Assembly (NCBI GenBank): GCA_017569305.1
Contig: CP069418.1
Span: 1,302,001-1,366,000, forward strand
Source of the DNA: Clostridiales bacterium FE2011
GTDB lineage: Bacteria > Bacillota > Clostridia > Christensenellales > Aristaeellaceae
DNA: 64,000 nt
Direction of reading: 5' to 3'
Of the stretch, positions 7,248 through 16,156 are shown piece after piece. Below the pieces are notes generated by a model. It did no database searches. It had not been told where the DNA came from and saw only the letters and a program-made list of their open reading frames with translations. The position numbers were made by a program, and so were the translations under genes. How positions within the stretch are numbered: position 1 is the stretch's first letter; each line of letters opens with the position of its first letter.

Positions 7248-9845
7248 ATGAATATGAATCAGTTCACGCAAAAGACAGTCAATGCCCTGCAGCGGGCTCA
7301 GTCTCTTGCCATCGAATATCAGCATATGCAGGTGGAACAGGAGCACCTGATGCTCGCCCTGACCGAGGATGAAAGCGAACTTATCCCCCAGCTTCTCACT
7401 AAGTGCGGCATTTCCGTGCCCGCGTTTGTCAGCGGCCTGAAGGAAAACCTGGACCGTACGCCCCGTGTTTCCGGTTCCGGCCGGGAGCCCGGCAAGGTCT
7501 ACATCGCCAATGATGTGGAGCAGGCCCTGGTGGAAGCGGAAAAGATCGCCCAGCGCATGAAGGACGAGTATCTCTCCGTTGAGCATGTCTGGATGGGACT
7601 TTGTGCCAAGGCTTCTGCCAACGTCAAGCGCCTGCTGAAAGCCCAGGGATACCGCGATGACGCCTTCCTCAAGGCGCTCAGCGAAGTCCGCGGCGCTGCC
7701 CGTGTCACCTCTGACACGCCGGAAGACACCTATGACGCGCTGAAGAAGTACGGCTCCGATCTGGTGGATCTGGCCCGGAAGCAGAAGCTGGATCCGGTCA
7801 TCGGCCGGGACAGTGAAATCCGGAATGTCATCCGTATCCTTTCCCGTAAAACGAAGAACAACCCGGTCCTGATCGGTGAACCCGGTGTCGGTAAAACCGC
7901 CATCGCCGAAGGCCTGGCTCAGCGGATTGTCCGTGGCGACGTACCAGACAGCCTGAAGGATAAGACCATTTTCTCCCTGGATATGGGCAGCCTGATCGCC
8001 GGCGCCAAGTTCCGCGGTGAGTTTGAAGAGCGTCTGAAGGCCGTTCTGGCGGAAATCAAGAAGAGCGACGGCCGCATCATCCTGTTCATCGATGAGCTGC
8101 ACACCATCGTCGGTGCCGGCAAGGCGGACGGCGCCATGGACGCCGGCAACATCCTGAAGCCTATGCTGGCCCGGGGTGAGCTCCACTGTATCGGTGCCAC
8201 CACCCTGAACGAGTACCGTCAGTATATCGAGAAGGATGCCGCCCTGGAACGTCGTTTCCAGCCCGTCATGGTTTCCGAGCCTACCGTTGAAGATACCATC
8301 GCTATCCTGCGCGGTCTGAAGGAACGGTATGAAGTTTTCCATGGCGTCAAGATCCAGGACAATGCCCTGATCGCCGCCGCCACCCTCTCCAACCGCTACA
8401 TTACCGACCGGTTCCTGCCGGATAAGGCCATCGACCTGGTGGATGAAGCCTGCGCTATGATCCGTACGGAGATCGATTCCCTTCCTACCGAGCTGGACGA
8501 TGTCCGCCGTCATATCATGCAGCTGGAGATTGAGGAAGCTGCCCTGAAGAAGGATGACGATCCCCTCTCCCGCGCACACCTGGATGAAGTGCAGAAGGAG
8601 CTGGCGGAGCAGCGGGATCAGTTCAATACCATGAAAGCCCGCTGGGAAGCGGAAAAAGAGGCCATCGGCAAGGTCACCGGCCTGCGCGAGGAAATCGAAC
8701 GCGTCAATGCCGAGATCGAACAGGCCGAGCGTTCCTATGACCTGAATCGCGCCGCGGAACTGAAGTATGGTGAACTGCCGAAACTGAAGCAGGAGCTGGA
8801 AAAGGAAGAAGCCATTGCCGAGGAAAGCAAGGGCGAAAACAGCCTCCTCCGCGACCGGGTAACGGAAGAAGAAATCGCCCGGATCGTCGGCCGCTGGACC
8901 GGTATCCCGGTATCCAAGCTGATGGAAGGCGAGCGCGAGAAGCTGCTCCACCTGGAGGACGTCCTGCATGAGCGGGTCATCGGCCAGGATGAAGCTGTGA
9001 AGAAAGTGTCCGAAGCCATCCTGCGTTCCCGTGCCGGCATTCAGGATCCGAACCGTCCCCTGGGTTCCTTCCTGTTCCTCGGCCCCACCGGTGTCGGTAA
9101 AACCGAGCTGGCCAAAGCCCTGGCACAGGCCCTCTTCGACGATGAAAAGAACATGGTCCGGATCGATATGTCCGAGTACATGGAAAAGTTCAGTGTCTCC
9201 CGGCTGATCGGTGCACCTCCCGGATATGTGGGCTATGATGAAGGCGGCCAGCTGACTGAAGCGGTCCGTCGCCGTCCCTACTGCGTCGTTCTGTTTGATG
9301 AAGTGGAAAAGGCCCACCCGGATGTCTTCAACGTTCTCCTGCAGGTGCTGGATGACGGCCGGATTACCGACAGCCAGGGCCGCACCGTGGACTTCAAGAA
9401 CACCATCCTGATCATGACCAGCAACCTGGGCAGCGAGTTCATCCTCGACGGCATCGCCGATGGTGAAATCACTCCGGAAGCCCGGGAGCAGGTGGACCGC
9501 CTGCTGAAGACCCGCTTCCGTCCCGAGTTCCTGAACCGGATTGACGAAATCGTCTGCTACAAACCCCTGACCCGAAACGAGATCGGTTCCATCGTGGGCC
9601 TGATGATCAAAAACCTGAACCGCCGCCTGGAGGACAAACAGCTGAAGGTCAAACTGACCGACGCCGCCCTGAATGCCGTCATCGACCGGGGCTTCGATCC
9701 CGTCTTCGGTGCCCGTCCCCTTAAGCGTTACCTGCAGAGCAAGGTGGAAACCCTCATTGCCCGTAAAGTCATCGCCGCGGATGTGGCTCCCGGCACCGAG
9801 CTGACCGTGGACCTGGATGCCAATGGCGAAATCGTCATTGCTTAA
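7248..9845 (+). CDS. clpB: ATP-dependent chaperone/disaggregase ClpB
   Basis: Hexameric AAA+ disaggregase that rescues aggregated proteins with DnaK; 865 aa, the usual length. In order: Clp N-domain repeats (about 1-150), AAA-1 with Walker A GEPGVGKT (210-217), the coiled-coil middle domain (about 400-530, Glu/Lys-rich) that separates ClpB from ClpC, and AAA-2 with Walker A GPTGVGKT near 610 and the [20 protein letters not shown] pore region. GGAGGT lies 7 bases before the ATG. It has its own strong promoter and a CtsR box, so heat-shock induction is expected. A terminator follows, and the next gene is convergent. Confidence 0.97.
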   Translation: MNMNQFTQKTVNALQRAQSLAIEYQHMQVEQEHLMLALTEDESELIPQLLTKCGISVPAFVSGLKENLDRTPRVSGSGREPGKVYIANDVEQALVEAEKIAQRMKDEYLSVEHVWMGLCAKASANVKRLLKAQGYRDDAFLKALSEVRGAARVTSDTPEDTYDALKKYGSDLVDLARKQKLDPVIGRDSEIRNVIRILSRKTKNNPVLIGEPGVGKTAIAEGLAQRIVRGDVPDSLKDKTIFSLDMGSLIAGAKFRGEFEERLKAVLAEIKKSDGRIILFIDELHTIVGAGKADGAMDAGNILKPMLARGELHCIGATTLNEYRQYIEKDAALERRFQPVMVSEPTVEDTIAILRGLKERYEVFHGVKIQDNALIAAATLSNRYITDRFLPDKAIDLVDEACAMIRTEIDSLPTELDDVRRHIMQLEIEEAALKKDDDPLSRAHLDEVQKELAEQRDQFNTMKARWEAEKEAIGKVTGLREEIERVNAEIEQAERSYDLNRAAELKYGELPKLKQELEKEEAIAEESKGENSLLRDRVTEEEIARIVGRWTGIPVSKLMEGEREKLLHLEDVLHERVIGQDEAVKKVSEAILRSRAGIQDPNRPLGSFLFLGPTGVGKTELAKALAQALFDDEKNMVRIDMSEYMEKFSVSRLIGAPPGYVGYDEGGQLTEAVRRRPYCVVLFDEVEKAHPDVFNVLLQVLDDGRITDSQGRTVDFKNTILIMTSNLGSEFILDGIADGEITPEAREQVDRLLKTRFRPEFLNRIDEIVCYKPLTRNEIGSIVGLMIKNLNRRLEDKQLKVKLTDAALNAVIDRGFDPVFGARPLKRYLQSKVETLIARKVIAADVAPGTELTVDLDANGEIVIA

Positions 9846-9874
9846 TCCCAGGGCAAATACAACCTAATTGTATA

Positions 9875-9909
9875 GCGGATACCGCATTTGCGGTATCCGC
9901 TTCATTTTT
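9875..9909 (+). terminator. Terminator after clpB
   Basis: A perfect 12-bp stem GCGGATACCGCA/TGCGGTATCCGC with a 2-base loop, then TTCATTTTT. The convergent gene ends at 9924, so it may act in both directions. Confidence 0.9.
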
Positions 9910-9923
9910 ATAAAAGTTTTCTG

Positions 9924-10889
9924 TTATTTTTTCGGATGGATCACAAACTCCGCAGATCCGGGAATCCCGCTGGTATGCAGTTTACCGCCCATACCATCGG
10001 CATATTCCACAACCTTATAGGTCAACAGGCAGGAAAGTGTATCCCGGCTGATCAGCTTGTCAAAATCATCCTTCCGGTCAGGATATGTTTTTTCAAAATC
10101 CCTTCTGAGCCAATCCAGGTCATATTCCGCCCAGAAATAAACGTCTCCTTCCGTGGTCCGGTACGTATCCCAGCTGCCGTACATGGGAAGCTTCACCGTT
10201 CCTTCCCCGGCTTCACCGGAATCAAGAATCAGATCTGTTGTTCCCTCCCAGTCAATCAGAAGAAGCTGCTTGCTGTTGTCATCCATCATGTCAGCTACCG
10301 GACCAAAGCCGGGAATATGTCCATAGCCCTGCGACATGCCCAGGTCCACGTCAGTCCGCCACAGCCAGTGCATGGAGCGATCCTCGCCATCCTCAGTCGT
10401 TTCAATGGAACTGCTCTCATCAACAGATGCCCCGTCCTCATCCAGATTCAGCATGCTGTGGAGTTCAAAATGCTCCGGTTCCTTCGGTGTGGCTTTAAAG
10501 GAAAAGGTCATCACATTCGCTTCCAGTGCCCAGGATACATCCTGTACAGCAATCTGCACCAGGCTGTGCTCGCCCGGATGCTGTTCGGGATTTTCCGTCA
10601 TATTCGCCATAACGGCATTGTATACTTCGGGATTGTTATCCCTTTCGGGGCTGTTCCGGTTATTCCAGTACCAGTCCTGGTTGTAGATAATCCCGGCCGC
10701 AATCGCAGCAATCGCAATAAAGAGTAAAACAAATACCAGAATCATAGAGGTAGTAATTTTCTTAACCACAGGTTCTTCTCCTTTCGCATTTGCAAGAACC
10801 CGCTGCGTAAGCCATGGATCTTCCTTTACATATGAAAGGGAGTTCCCAACTGCCTTTTGTACTCTTTCCTGTTCTTCATGCAAGGTCAT
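9924..10889 (-). CDS. Single-pass membrane protein paired with an ECF sigma factor (putative anti-sigma)
   Basis: A 321-aa protein with a cytoplasmic N-terminus of about 45 residues, one membrane segment (about 46-68, MILVFVLLFIAIAAIAAGII) and a large acidic extracellular domain. No family is recognised with certainty. The start codon overlaps the sigma-factor stop (ATGA), the classic arrangement of sigma/anti-sigma pairs. The segment around the membrane helix (VLANAKGEEPVVKK then the helix) resembles that of the 16143-17132 protein (VLHALNEEEKPVKK), so the two systems are paralogous. Anti-sigma function is inferred from context; no zinc-finger HxxxCxxC motif is present. Convergent with clpB. 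Confidence 0.75.
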   Translation of the reverse strand: MTLHEEQERVQKAVGNSLSYVKEDPWLTQRVLANAKGEEPVVKKITTSMILVFVLLFIAIAAIAAGIIYNQDWYWNNRNSPERDNNPEVYNAVMANMTENPEQHPGEHSLVQIAVQDVSWALEANVMTFSFKATPKEPEHFELHSMLNLDEDGASVDESSSIETTEDGEDRSMHWLWRTDVDLGMSQGYGHIPGFGPVADMMDDNSKQLLLIDWEGTTDLILDSGEAGEGTVKLPMYGSWDTYRTTEGDVYFWAEYDLDWLRRDFEKTYPDRKDDFDKLISRDTLSCLLTYKVVEYADGMGGKLHTSGIPGSAEFVIHPKK

Positions 10890-11398
10890 GCTTTATCACT
10901 TCCTTCCATAGCAAACCGCAGTTTCCGTCTTGCACGGTTTAGTCTGCTGCCCACAGCCTGTCGGGAGATCCCCAGCATGTCGGCAGCCTCGTCATATGTC
11001 ATTCCCTGCAGCCAGCAGATCAGGGCTGTCTCCCGCAGTTTAACGGGAAGATTCATGATCGCGGTTGTCAGTTCATCGTCGTACTCATCCGCCGGAGCGG
11101 GACGTTCAGCAATCATATCCAGTGTCACTGAACGGTCCATATGTCTGAACCATCCGGACCTGTACATATTCTTGCAGGTATTGATCGCAATCCGGGTCAG
11201 CCAGGTCTTTTCAGACGCGTCATTCCTGAAGCTGTCCAGATTCCGGTATGCTTTGATAAATGTTTCCTGTACCGCATCCTTCGCCTGCTCCTCATCATGC
11301 AGGTACATAATGCACAAACGCAGCAGCGGGAGCTGGTATTGGGTTACCATATGTTCAATTCGTGTTTCCTTGCTGTCAGGGCCCTTGACAGTTTCCAC
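10886..11398 (-). CDS. ECF RNA polymerase sigma factor (module 1)
   Basis: Sigma-70 family extracytoplasmic-function factor of about 170 aa. Region 2 holds DAVQETFIKAYRNLDSFR and WLTRIAINTCKNMYR; region 4 is a helix-turn-helix with MTYDEAADMLGISRQAVGSR. An in-frame GTG exists at 11419, but it lies directly after the putative -10 element. The GTG at 11398 is preceded by GGTGGTGAGG at 5-6 bases and is the better start. The protein resembles the module 3 factor at 15638 (shared DAVQETFI, SEKTWLT and AIN blocks). The overlapping downstream gene encodes its membrane partner. Confidence 0.9.
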   Translation of the reverse strand: METVKGPDSKETRIEHMVTQYQLPLLRLCIMYLHDEEQAKDAVQETFIKAYRNLDSFRNDASEKTWLTRIAINTCKNMYRSGWFRHMDRSVTLDMIAERPAPADEYDDELTTAIMNLPVKLRETALICWLQGMTYDEAADMLGISRQAVGSRLNRARRKLRFAMEGSDKA

Positions 11399-11420
11399 GG
11401 CAGCCTCACCACCTTTCACT

Positions 11421-11450
11421 TATTAGACACAGCGATATCCCTAAAACGCA
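11421..11450 (-). promoter_or_regulatory. Putative ECF-type promoter of module 1
   Basis: On the minus strand TGCGTTTT (about 11443-11450) and GTCTAATA (11421-11428) precede the sigma gene. The same GTCTAATA-RGTGAAAGG block precedes the paralogous sigma gene at 15611. Autoregulation is inferred. Confidence 0.5.
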
Positions 11451-11479
11451 ACATGCATTTTTATTTTTTCCATACTGCG

Positions 11480-12448
11480 TTACCATACCGGTTCGCCCGT
11501 CCAGGCGTCATAGGTTATCTGGTAATGATAAGTATATGAATCACGGTTGTTATTCGCAGGCATATAGCGATCAAAGATATAGGTCCATGCCGGATACGCG
11601 TTCTGTCGTGCGTCAACCATCATTACAAACTGTACCTGCTTCAGGGTAAAGGTCGAACCGGCGTTTTCTCCCGTACAGAACCTGTCCATAATTCTTTCTT
11701 TATCTGCCTCAAGGATTGATTCCCAGTCTCTGATCGGTATCGTGTCATCCAGGCACTCAATTATTTTGACAGGATTCCGGATAATCGCCATTCCCAGTTT
11801 TCCGTCCCGGGTCATCGTCAGGAACGCGCCGGGAGTGGCATCCCCGTTTCCGCCGCCGTTTGAGTAGCGCGTCCATCCGATGGTCGTATTGCAAGGAATA
11901 CCGTCAAGGGTAAGCCGTGCTGCAATTCTGATCAGTTCTGCGTCCCTGCCCTCTTTTCCCATGGGAGCAACCACATAGAACGGATATTCATAAGGGAGCC
12001 CAAGTTCATCCAGGAATGCCCTGGCCGTCATATCCGCAATGCGCAGGCTTTCATCTGTTTCATCCAGCGGTGTATGTAGCGCATCTTCATAACACCAGAA
12101 AGGCCCGTATAAACCGTTTTCCTCGCACCAGATCAGTCCGAAATCCGGATTCAGGCTGCTGCTGATCTCAAATTGCCATGATTCTCCCTTTTGCGGAGCA
12201 GGACGATACTTGTCCAGCACTTCCTTGATTTCTTTCCGTTTAAATCTTACCCGTTCCACCTTTATCTGGGGCACAGTCGCAGGCGGCTCAGCCGGCGCAT
12301 CCACATCAATATCTATGTATGATTCACCCAGGGTTGCAATCCGTTTGCTGATGTGTGTTTCTGCGCCTGCAGTTATTATGCAGCCGCAGACAAGCTGAAT
12401 TGTCAGACCGATCAATAAAGCAGACCAAATGCGAATTTTCCAGGACAC
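11480..12448 (-). CDS. Secreted protein of unknown function, paralogue 1
   Basis: About 322 aa with an N-terminal signal segment (LLIGLTIQLVCGCIITAGAE). The family is not recognised. The mature N-terminus HISKRIATLGESY, the motif AEPPATVP, and later LDELGLPYEYPFYVVAPM and CNTTIGWTR are shared with the next gene, so the two arose by tandem duplication. The open frame reaches 12469, but that ATG has no ribosome site; AAAGGAGAGAGAG lies inside the frame 7 bases before the GTG at 12448, which is the likely start. A CGC motif in the signal region could be a lipobox, weakly. It lies between two ECF sigma modules. Confidence 0.75.
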   Translation of the reverse strand: MSWKIRIWSALLIGLTIQLVCGCIITAGAETHISKRIATLGESYIDIDVDAPAEPPATVPQIKVERVRFKRKEIKEVLDKYRPAPQKGESWQFEISSSLNPDFGLIWCEENGLYGPFWCYEDALHTPLDETDESLRIADMTARAFLDELGLPYEYPFYVVAPMGKEGRDAELIRIAARLTLDGIPCNTTIGWTRYSNGGGNGDATPGAFLTMTRDGKLGMAIIRNPVKIIECLDDTIPIRDWESILEADKERIMDRFCTGENAGSTFTLKQVQFVMMVDARQNAYPAWTYIFDRYMPANNNRDSYTYHYQITYDAWTGEPVW

Positions 12449-12496
12449 TTTCTCTCTCTCCTTTAGCATTCATTTCAACTTTCTGGGAACTCTTAA

Positions 12497-13483
12497 TCAT
12501 TCAATGCATCGCCACACTTCTTGTCCCGTTCCGGCGTTATAGGTCAGTAGTAAGTCGTATGAAAAAGGACCCGAACTGTTTGGATCCGCAGGTACATAGC
12601 AGTCAAAATAATAAGCCCATGCAGGATAAGCTATTTGATGGGCGTCAACCATCAGCACAAATTCAACCTGTTTCAGCGTCAGAGTTGCCCCAGCATCTTC
12701 TCTGGTGCCAAACTGTTCCATGATCAATCCCTTATTATCCTCAAGAACAGCATTCCAACTCTTGATCATTGTTTGGTCTTCCTTAGTTTTGATTACCTTC
12801 ACAGGGTTTCTGATAATAGCCGTTGCCAATTCACCATTTTCAGTCACAATGAAAAAAGCTCCCGGCGTAGGATCTCCATCCCCCATGCTATTAGAATCAC
12901 GCGTCCATCCGATCGTTGTATTACAGGGCATCCCATCAATGGTAAGCCTGGCTACAATTTCTATTAACCGCACATCGCCTGCATTCTCCTCCATCGGGGC
13001 AACATAATAAAATGGATACTCATAGACGAGTCCCAATTCATCTAGGAATGCCTTGACTGTTGCATCAGCCCTACACTGGCCTTCGTCTGTTTCATCCATC
13101 AGAATATGCGGTGCATATAGATCAACAGCTATACTGTCATAAGCACCAGATTCCTCACAGAAATACAATTCATAATCAGGATTCAGTTTGCTTCCGATCT
13201 CACAAACCCATTCTTCTCCCGTTTGAGGAGCAATACTGTACTTTTTGATTAATTCTCTGATTTTGGTTTTATCAAAACAGATTCGTTCCAGTTTCATCCG
13301 GGGCACTGTTGCGGGCGGTTCAGCCGGCACATCCATATCAATATCCATGTATGATTCGCCCAGCGTAGCAATCCGTTTGCTGATATGTTCCTCCGCCCTG
13401 GCGCTCACGATACAGAACGCAAAAACCAGCATCACGCAAAGAAGCAGTGATGCCCGGCAGTGCATTCTTTTGTACCATTTCAT
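12497..13483 (-). CDS. Secreted protein of unknown function, paralogue 2
   Basis: A 328-aa paralogue of the preceding entry, first in a two-gene unit with a 48-base gap. The signal peptide is about 1-30 (LLLCVMLVFAFCIVSARAEE, class I-like cleavage after ARA), then HISKRIATLGESY. The halves with DELGLVYEYPFYYVAPM, CNTTIGWTRDS, TPGAF and FTLKQVEF-like strings align along the full length with paralogue 1. GGAGGG precedes the ATG. The conserved Trp, Tyr and Cys pattern suggests a folded extracellular domain of about 290 residues. Function unknown. A cell-envelope role is possible given the flanking ECF modules. Confidence 0.75.
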   Translation of the reverse strand: MKWYKRMHCRASLLLCVMLVFAFCIVSARAEEHISKRIATLGESYMDIDMDVPAEPPATVPRMKLERICFDKTKIRELIKKYSIAPQTGEEWVCEIGSKLNPDYELYFCEESGAYDSIAVDLYAPHILMDETDEGQCRADATVKAFLDELGLVYEYPFYYVAPMEENAGDVRLIEIVARLTIDGMPCNTTIGWTRDSNSMGDGDPTPGAFFIVTENGELATAIIRNPVKVIKTKEDQTMIKSWNAVLEDNKGLIMEQFGTREDAGATLTLKQVEFVLMVDAHQIAYPAWAYYFDCYVPADPNSSGPFSYDLLLTYNAGTGQEVWRCIE

Positions 13484-13589
13484 CTGTTATTCCCTCCAAC
13501 AATATCCTGCATCTATATAGACAACGAATCTCCCGTCATTTGAAACATGCATTTATGTATTTCAATTGTTTTTTCATCTGCCGTGTCCA

Positions 13590-13634
13590 GCCCAAACCGG
13601 ATACCGCAAATGACGGTATCCGGTTTGGGCTTTT
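13590..13634. terminator. Long hairpin with terminator-like tail, no obvious gene
   Basis: A perfect 17-bp stem GCCCAAACCGGATACCG / CGGTATCCGGTTTGGGC with a 7-base loop, then TTTTG on the plus strand. No plus-strand gene ends here; the neighbours start outward on both sides. Its core CGGATACCGC resembles the clpB terminator stem. It could insulate the two divergent units or be a repeat. Confidence 0.55.
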
Positions 13635-13748
13635 GAATAACAATATCAAAGCACATTTCCGCCTGTTATTGATGTAAGTTCCGCGCAGGCGGAACGCCGG
13701 TAATTCTTCTTTCGTTATCTATCCGGAACAAAAACTTTTTGAAAAATC

Positions 13749-13777
13749 GAACCTTTTCCCCGGTGAATGTGTCTATA
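13749..13777 (+). promoter_or_regulatory. Putative ECF-type promoter of module 2
   Basis: GAACCTTTT (13749-13757) and GTCTATA (13771-13777) stand at the same spacing as the putative -35 and -10 elements of modules 1 and 3. GAAC-type -35 elements are common for ECF sigma factors. Confidence 0.5.
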
Positions 13778-13780
13778 GGG

Positions 13781-13796
13781 TGTATCGGCCGATACA
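13781..13796. promoter_or_regulatory. Perfect 16-bp palindrome in the sigma-factor leader
   Basis: TGTATCGGCCGATACA lies directly after the putative -10 element and just before the AGGAAAGG ribosome site. It could be an operator or a leader hairpin affecting translation. Confidence 0.5.
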
Positions 13797-13814
13797 GGAA
13801 AGGAAAGGGCGCCC

Positions 13815-14291
13815 ATGACTGAATTTGAATTCGAGCAGCAGGTAACCGCACTTACCCAGAAGATGTACCGGGTATCCGCCAGCCTGCTGCACAGCCCCCA
13901 GGACCGGCAGGATGCCGTGCAGGAATGCGTATGGAAAGCCTGGCGCAAGCTCCCGCAGCTGCGCGATGAAAGCCTTTTTAACGCATGGATCATGCGCATC
14001 CTCGTCAACGAATGCAAACGCCTGTGCCGCTCACATTGGCGTGAAGTAACCGTGGAAGAGATTGAGATCGAACAACCGGATGACGTCGACACCCGCCTGC
14101 GGGATGAAGCGCTTCACAGTGCTGTGATGCAGCTTCCCGAAAAGCTGCGGCTCGCCGTTACACTCTACTATATCGACGGCTTTTCCCTGCGTGAAACCGC
14201 GCATATACTTCACTGCCCCGAGGGCACTGTCAAACAGCGATTGCATCGGGCGAGAACCACATTACGCGTTCTGCTGGAAGAGGAGGTGTGA
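13815..14291 (+). CDS. ECF RNA polymerase sigma factor (module 2)
   Basis: A 158-aa sigma factor. Region 2: QDAVQECVWKAWRKL and AWIMRILVNECKRL; region 4: LRETAHILHCPEGTVKQRLH, a clear helix-turn-helix. Cytoplasmic, redirecting RNA polymerase to stress or envelope genes; the target regulon is not visible. It is more distant from the other two sigma factors in the window than they are from each other. AGGAAAGG precedes the ATG. The partner gene starts 3 bases after its stop. Confidence 0.92.
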   Translation: MTEFEFEQQVTALTQKMYRVSASLLHSPQDRQDAVQECVWKAWRKLPQLRDESLFNAWIMRILVNECKRLCRSHWREVTVEEIEIEQPDDVDTRLRDEALHSAVMQLPEKLRLAVTLYYIDGFSLRETAHILHCPEGTVKQRLHRARTTLRVLLEEEV

Positions 14292-14294
14292 AGG

Positions 14295-15422
14295 ATGAAA
14301 GAATTGAATTGGAAAGACTGCTTTGAGCCTGCACCGGAAGCCTTCGAGCGCTCCGTTCAGCGCGCGCTGCAGACAAAAACGGAGGAACATCAAATGAAAC
14401 GCATCATTCCGCGATCCGTAATAATCGCTTTTGCCCTGATTCTTGTCCTGATGGCCACAGCCCTTGCCTTCGGCGGGGACATCCTGAACTTCCTGCACGC
14501 TAAAGACATTGGTGAAGTACAGATTCAGAAACCGGATGTGAAAGTCGATTATGCCAAAACCGGAATTCTGAAAGAGATCCGGGTAGATGAGGCTGTGTGC
14601 GACGGTCGCTCCGTTCATATGCTGGTTACCTGTACTGCTGATCCTGAAAAAGGCTCCCTGCTCTGGGGATTTGACTGGGATAAAGATCTGAGTACCCTGC
14701 CTTTCGCCGCCGAACGTGCGGCAGCCCCGCAGGTGTATGTCCTCAATCCCTCCCAGATGGTTGTTGAAACCGGCGGACAGCGGTATGAAATGATGGAAAA
14801 CCTGGTCAAGCGCTATGATTCAGCTTGCTCCATTTCTATGGATATTACTTTCTTTATTGATGAGATGGAACTTGGCGATTCCATGACAATCTCCGCTGGA
14901 TTCTCGCTTGATGAATTCGTTCTGAATGATGATTTTATCATGCCTGTTGCTGAAACGGTACCCTACAATGTGACTCTGCCCGTCCAGATTGCCAAAGCCC
15001 GTATCTATGAAGCAACCAACCTGCCGATCAAATTGGAAAACTACAAGGTTCTTTCCGCACGGATCACCCGTACAGATATGGGCAGCTACTTTGAAATTGA
15101 AGTGGAAGATGATTATGATCCGGAAGAATATGAAAACTCCATGGTAGAGGATGAGGAAGGCTGTTCAGTTCCTTCCATCACCCTGCCGCTCCACGGCAGT
15201 CCCTGGTTCCACGTGTTGGATCAGGAAGGCAAAGAGCTTCCCTGCATGACAAATGAATGGAAGAATCTGGATAGATTCAGCGATGCTGAAGAATGGATGC
15301 ATCTGCTGATCAGGGAAATGATTCCTATAACTCAGATTGGCAGTAGTTACACCATCCAGCCGCGGGATTCCGGCACAGGAGAACTCTTTACCCCTTATAC
15401 CCTGGAGTTTGTGGAACGCTGA
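14295..15422 (+). CDS. Membrane partner of ECF module 2 (putative anti-sigma, DUF4179-like layout)
   Basis: 375 aa. A short cytoplasmic segment (1-34, with NWKDCFEPAPEAFERSVQRAL), one membrane helix (about 37-58, SVIIAFALILVLMATALAF) and a large extracellular domain rich in beta-type sequence and acidic residues. The layout matches the DUF4179-type proteins often found beside Clostridial ECF sigma genes, but the assignment is by layout rather than a firm family match. The ribosome site GGAGG lies inside the end of the sigma gene, so translation is coupled. A strong terminator follows, which closes a two-gene operon. Confidence 0.75.
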   Translation: MKELNWKDCFEPAPEAFERSVQRALQTKTEEHQMKRIIPRSVIIAFALILVLMATALAFGGDILNFLHAKDIGEVQIQKPDVKVDYAKTGILKEIRVDEAVCDGRSVHMLVTCTADPEKGSLLWGFDWDKDLSTLPFAAERAAAPQVYVLNPSQMVVETGGQRYEMMENLVKRYDSACSISMDITFFIDEMELGDSMTISAGFSLDEFVLNDDFIMPVAETVPYNVTLPVQIAKARIYEATNLPIKLENYKVLSARITRTDMGSYFEIEVEDDYDPEEYENSMVEDEEGCSVPSITLPLHGSPWFHVLDQEGKELPCMTNEWKNLDRFSDAEEWMHLLIREMIPITQIGSSYTIQPRDSGTGELFTPYTLEFVER

Positions 15423-15447
15423 ATCATTCACAAATAAAGGCACTCAA

Positions 15448-15486
15448 AGCCTCATGTTGTTTATTAAACATGAGGCTATTTTTTTA
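15448..15486 (+). terminator. Terminator of ECF module 2
   Basis: Stem AGCCTCATGTT / AACATGAGGCT with an 8-base loop, then ATTTTTTTAA. Confidence 0.92.
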
Positions 15487-15588
15487 ATATCACAAAAAAG
15501 GCAAAAGAATACAACAAAGCCATCCCGGAAGCTGATACACTTCTGTTTCGTTGGGTATAATGCTTTTGAAAAAAGATTCAGGAAAAAA

Positions 15589-15618
15589 TGCAGCTTTATC
15601 GTCCTGCCTCGTCTAATA
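15589..15618 (+). promoter_or_regulatory. Putative ECF-type promoter of module 3
   Basis: TGCAGCTTT (from 15589) and GTCTAATA (15611-15618) match the elements upstream of module 1 in sequence and spacing. Confidence 0.5.
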
Positions 15619-15637
15619 GGTGAAAGGAGTTGGTACT

Positions 15638-16156
15638 GTGTCCCAGGGAATCCAGGAAAGCAGCCGCTTTGAAATCGAGCGGCTGATGGAACAGTACGGC
15701 AGCAGCCTATTGAGAATGTGCGCTCTCTATCTGAAGGACGCGGATCTTGCGCAGGACGCTGTGCAGGAAACATTCATCAGGGCATACCGGCATTCAGACA
15801 ATTATCGCGGAGAGAGTTCAGAAAAGACATGGCTGACAGCCATCGCAATCAACGTCAGCCGTGACATGCTGAAATCCGCCTGGTTCCGCCACCACAGCCG
15901 GTCAACAGATATCGACACGCTGCCCGAACAGCCTGCTGTTTTTGAGTTTCCGGATAACACAGTATTGACCGAGGTCATGCATCTGCCTGCAAAGTACCGG
16001 GAAGTGATCCTTCTCCGGTATTACGAAGGACTCAAACTGAAGGAAGTCGCAAGCGCGCTGGGATTATCCGACGGCAGGGTCCGGTCCCGATTGAATAAAG
16101 CGAATGAACTTTTACGGGACAGGTTAAAGGAGTGGTATTACAATGAAGAACAATGA
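15638..16156 (+). CDS. ECF RNA polymerase sigma factor (module 3)
   Basis: About 172 aa. Region 2: LAQDAVQETFIRAYR and WLTAIAINVSRDML; region 4: LKLKEVASALGLSDGRVRSR. Close paralogue of the module 1 factor. An in-frame GTG at 15620 overlaps the putative -10 element, so it would not be in the mRNA; the GTG at 15638 sits 8 bases after AAAGGAG and is chosen. The partner gene overlaps its 3' end by 14 bases. Confidence 0.9.
   Translation: MSQGIQESSRFEIERLMEQYGSSLLRMCALYLKDADLAQDAVQETFIRAYRHSDNYRGESSEKTWLTAIAINVSRDMLKSAWFRHHSRSTDIDTLPEQPAVFEFPDNTVLTEVMHLPAKYREVILLRYYEGLKLKEVASALGLSDGRVRSRLNKANELLRDRLKEWYYNEEQ

Noticed and set aside
7215..9317. 700-codon open frame antisense to clpB
   Set aside because: Shadow frame of a conserved gene with strongly biased codons; several similar long antisense frames lie over metH, aconitase, alaS, lsrK and the M16C gene.
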